From JBEKDJ01 sp050014415 (lineage in GTDB: Bacteria > Desulfobacterota > BSN033 > UBA1163), in assembly GCA_050014415.1 (NCBI GenBank), contig JBEKDJ010000301.1:1-6100 (forward strand): a DNA stretch of 6,100 bases, in the 5' to 3' direction. Under the pieces are notes generated by a model, which was not told where the DNA came from, searched no databases, and was given only the letters and a program-made list of their open reading frames with translations. How positions within the stretch are numbered: position 1 is the first letter of the stretch; each line of letters begins with the position of its first letter. Of the stretch, positions 5,233-6,100 are shown piece by piece. The position numbers and the translations under genes were made by a program.

Positions 5233-6100
5233 TTAGAGTTTGCAATCATAGTAGCCGCGGCATACGTCGAATCTCCCCAGTTGCGCGCCGCCCTCCCACA
5301 TCTGGATGATCTTGCAGTCCCGCCAGTATTTCTCTACGTTGTATTCACGCACATAGCCGTATGAACCCATCAGTTCCATGGCCTTATTGGTGACCATCAC
5401 AGCGACATCGGCGGCGTAGACCTTGGCGATACTCGCCCTGGAGAGCATGGCGTCCGCTACCGGAGGTCCGTACGTTTCCGGATGATCGAACATGTAGGCT
5501 GCCATCAGGATGTAGTTTCTTGCCGTCTCGATGCCAATGGCCATGTCGGCCAGCATACCGGCGCAGATGGAATGCTGCCTGATGGGCCTGTCCGCAACGA
5601 TCCTTTCGCCTGTAAACTCTAGGACCGTTTCGAACGCACCCTGCGCGTTTCCCACCGCGAGCGCACCGGTGAGGATACGTGCCGCAACCACATTGCCGTG
5701 TAACAGTTGGGCATCGATTCCCGGTCCGGCGGCCCGGAATGCCTTGGGCACTCTTACGTTATCAAGGAACATGGGGCAGTTCTTGTCCCCCTGCATCCCG
5801 ACCTTGTTTTCATCCTTTCCGAAGGTGACGCCCTTTGCGTCTGCAGGTACATAGATCAACGCGATACCGTCATCGCCCAGGTTAGGGTCAGTCGTGCACA
5901 ATATACAATAGACAACTGCATCTCCACTATTGGATGCCCACATTTTCTGGCCGTTGATTACCCATTCGTTGTCTTCCAGTTTGGCAATTGTCCTTATCTT
6001 CTTCCCGTGCAGCGTCGGATTCTCGATATCGCAGCCGCCACCCCCGTGGGCCCCGCCCGGCTCCGTCATCGCAAAACACCCCATTTTCAGCTTTGGCCCA
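5233..6100 (-). CDS. Acyl-CoA dehydrogenase (N-terminus beyond window)
   Basis: This is an FAD flavoenzyme that introduces an alpha-beta double bond into an acyl-CoA and passes electrons to electron-transferring flavoprotein. About 288 residues are present; the frame is open to the right edge, so about 90-110 N-terminal residues are missing against the usual 380-400. Visible family marks are CFAMTEP (flavin/acyl-binding strand), INGQKMWASNSG, VGMQGDKNCPMFLDNVRVP, ADRPIRQHSICAGMLADMA in the C-terminal helical domain, and GSYGYVREYNVEKYWRD. The catalytic base is retained as the Glu of MWEGG (codon 5295-5293). The usual GSD after TEP is replaced by GGAHGGGGCDIENP, a Gly-rich variant, so the substrate may be unusual; it cannot be named from sequence. 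No terminator follows, so transcription may run into the exported-protein gene 155 bases downstream. Confidence 0.95.
   Translation of the reverse strand, partial: GPKLKMGCFAMTEPGGAHGGGGCDIENPTLHGKKIRTIAKLEDNEWVINGQKMWASNSGDAVVYCILCTTDPNLGDDGIALIYVPADAKGVTFGKDENKVGMQGDKNCPMFLDNVRVPKAFRAAGPGIDAQLLHGNVVAARILTGALAVGNAQGAFETVLEFTGERIVADRPIRQHSICAGMLADMAIGIETARNYILMAAYMFDHPETYGPPVADAMLSRASIAKVYAADVAVMVTNKAMELMGSYGYVREYNVEKYWRDCKIIQMWEGGAQLGRFDVCRGYYDCKL

Noticed and set aside
1..6100. CRISPR array, phage or toxin-antitoxin system
   Set aside because: There are no regularly spaced identical repeats, no Cas-like, integrase or phage genes and no convincing small gene pair in the window.

Overview
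The window looks like chromosomal DNA of an anaerobic bacterium. The clues are a tungsten-type aldehyde:ferredoxin oxidoreductase (AOR family), an acyl-CoA dehydrogenase, the remnant of an Old Yellow Enzyme-type flavin reductase, a near-consensus sigma-70 promoter, strong Shine-Dalgarno sites and bacterial intrinsic terminators. The gene mix and the palindromic intergenic repeat suggest a Desulfobacterota-like syntroph or sulfate reducer, but this is inference: no taxonomic marker is present.

All recognisable intact genes are on the minus strand, so the window is transcribed from right to left. In that order: (1) 6100-5233, an acyl-CoA dehydrogenase cut by the window edge; (2) 5213-5154, a possible 19-codon micro-ORF; (3) 5077-3590, an exported 495-residue protein of unknown function with a GATase1/ThuA-like alpha/beta core and a C-terminal Ig-like domain; (4) 3533-3506, a TTGACA-N16-TATAAT promoter; (5) 3416-1653, the AOR-family enzyme; (6) 1637-1607, an intrinsic terminator; (7) 1471-1097, a MoaD/ThiS-like ubiquitin-fold protein without the usual C-terminal Gly-Gly, followed by a second terminator-like hairpin that overlaps its stop codon.

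The left 1.1 kb is a decayed, repeat-bearing region. It holds a 60-bp double-hairpin intergenic repeat (731-793), two diverged copies of a roughly 50-bp dispersed repeat (156-206 and 978-1029), a 58-residue N-terminal stump of a flavin-dependent ene-reductase (383-556, minus), and a plus-strand open stretch ending at 351. That last stretch encodes a convincing helix-turn-helix like the C-terminal tail of a transposase, perhaps of the REP-associated kind. The stump and the tail face each other end to end, which suggests mobile-element activity or deletion broke the reductase gene.

Functionally, AOR and the MoaD-like protein are probably partners: an oxidoreductase with a bis-pyranopterin cofactor and a small ubiquitin-fold protein found with such enzymes. 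The acyl-CoA dehydrogenase fits carboxylic-acid or acyl-CoA metabolism. The exported protein between them differs in base composition and has no evident link. I found no CRISPR array, tRNA, rRNA or complete insertion sequence. The most unusual points are the tail-extended, Gly-Gly-less MoaD-like protein behind its own terminator, and the repeat/transposase debris at the left.
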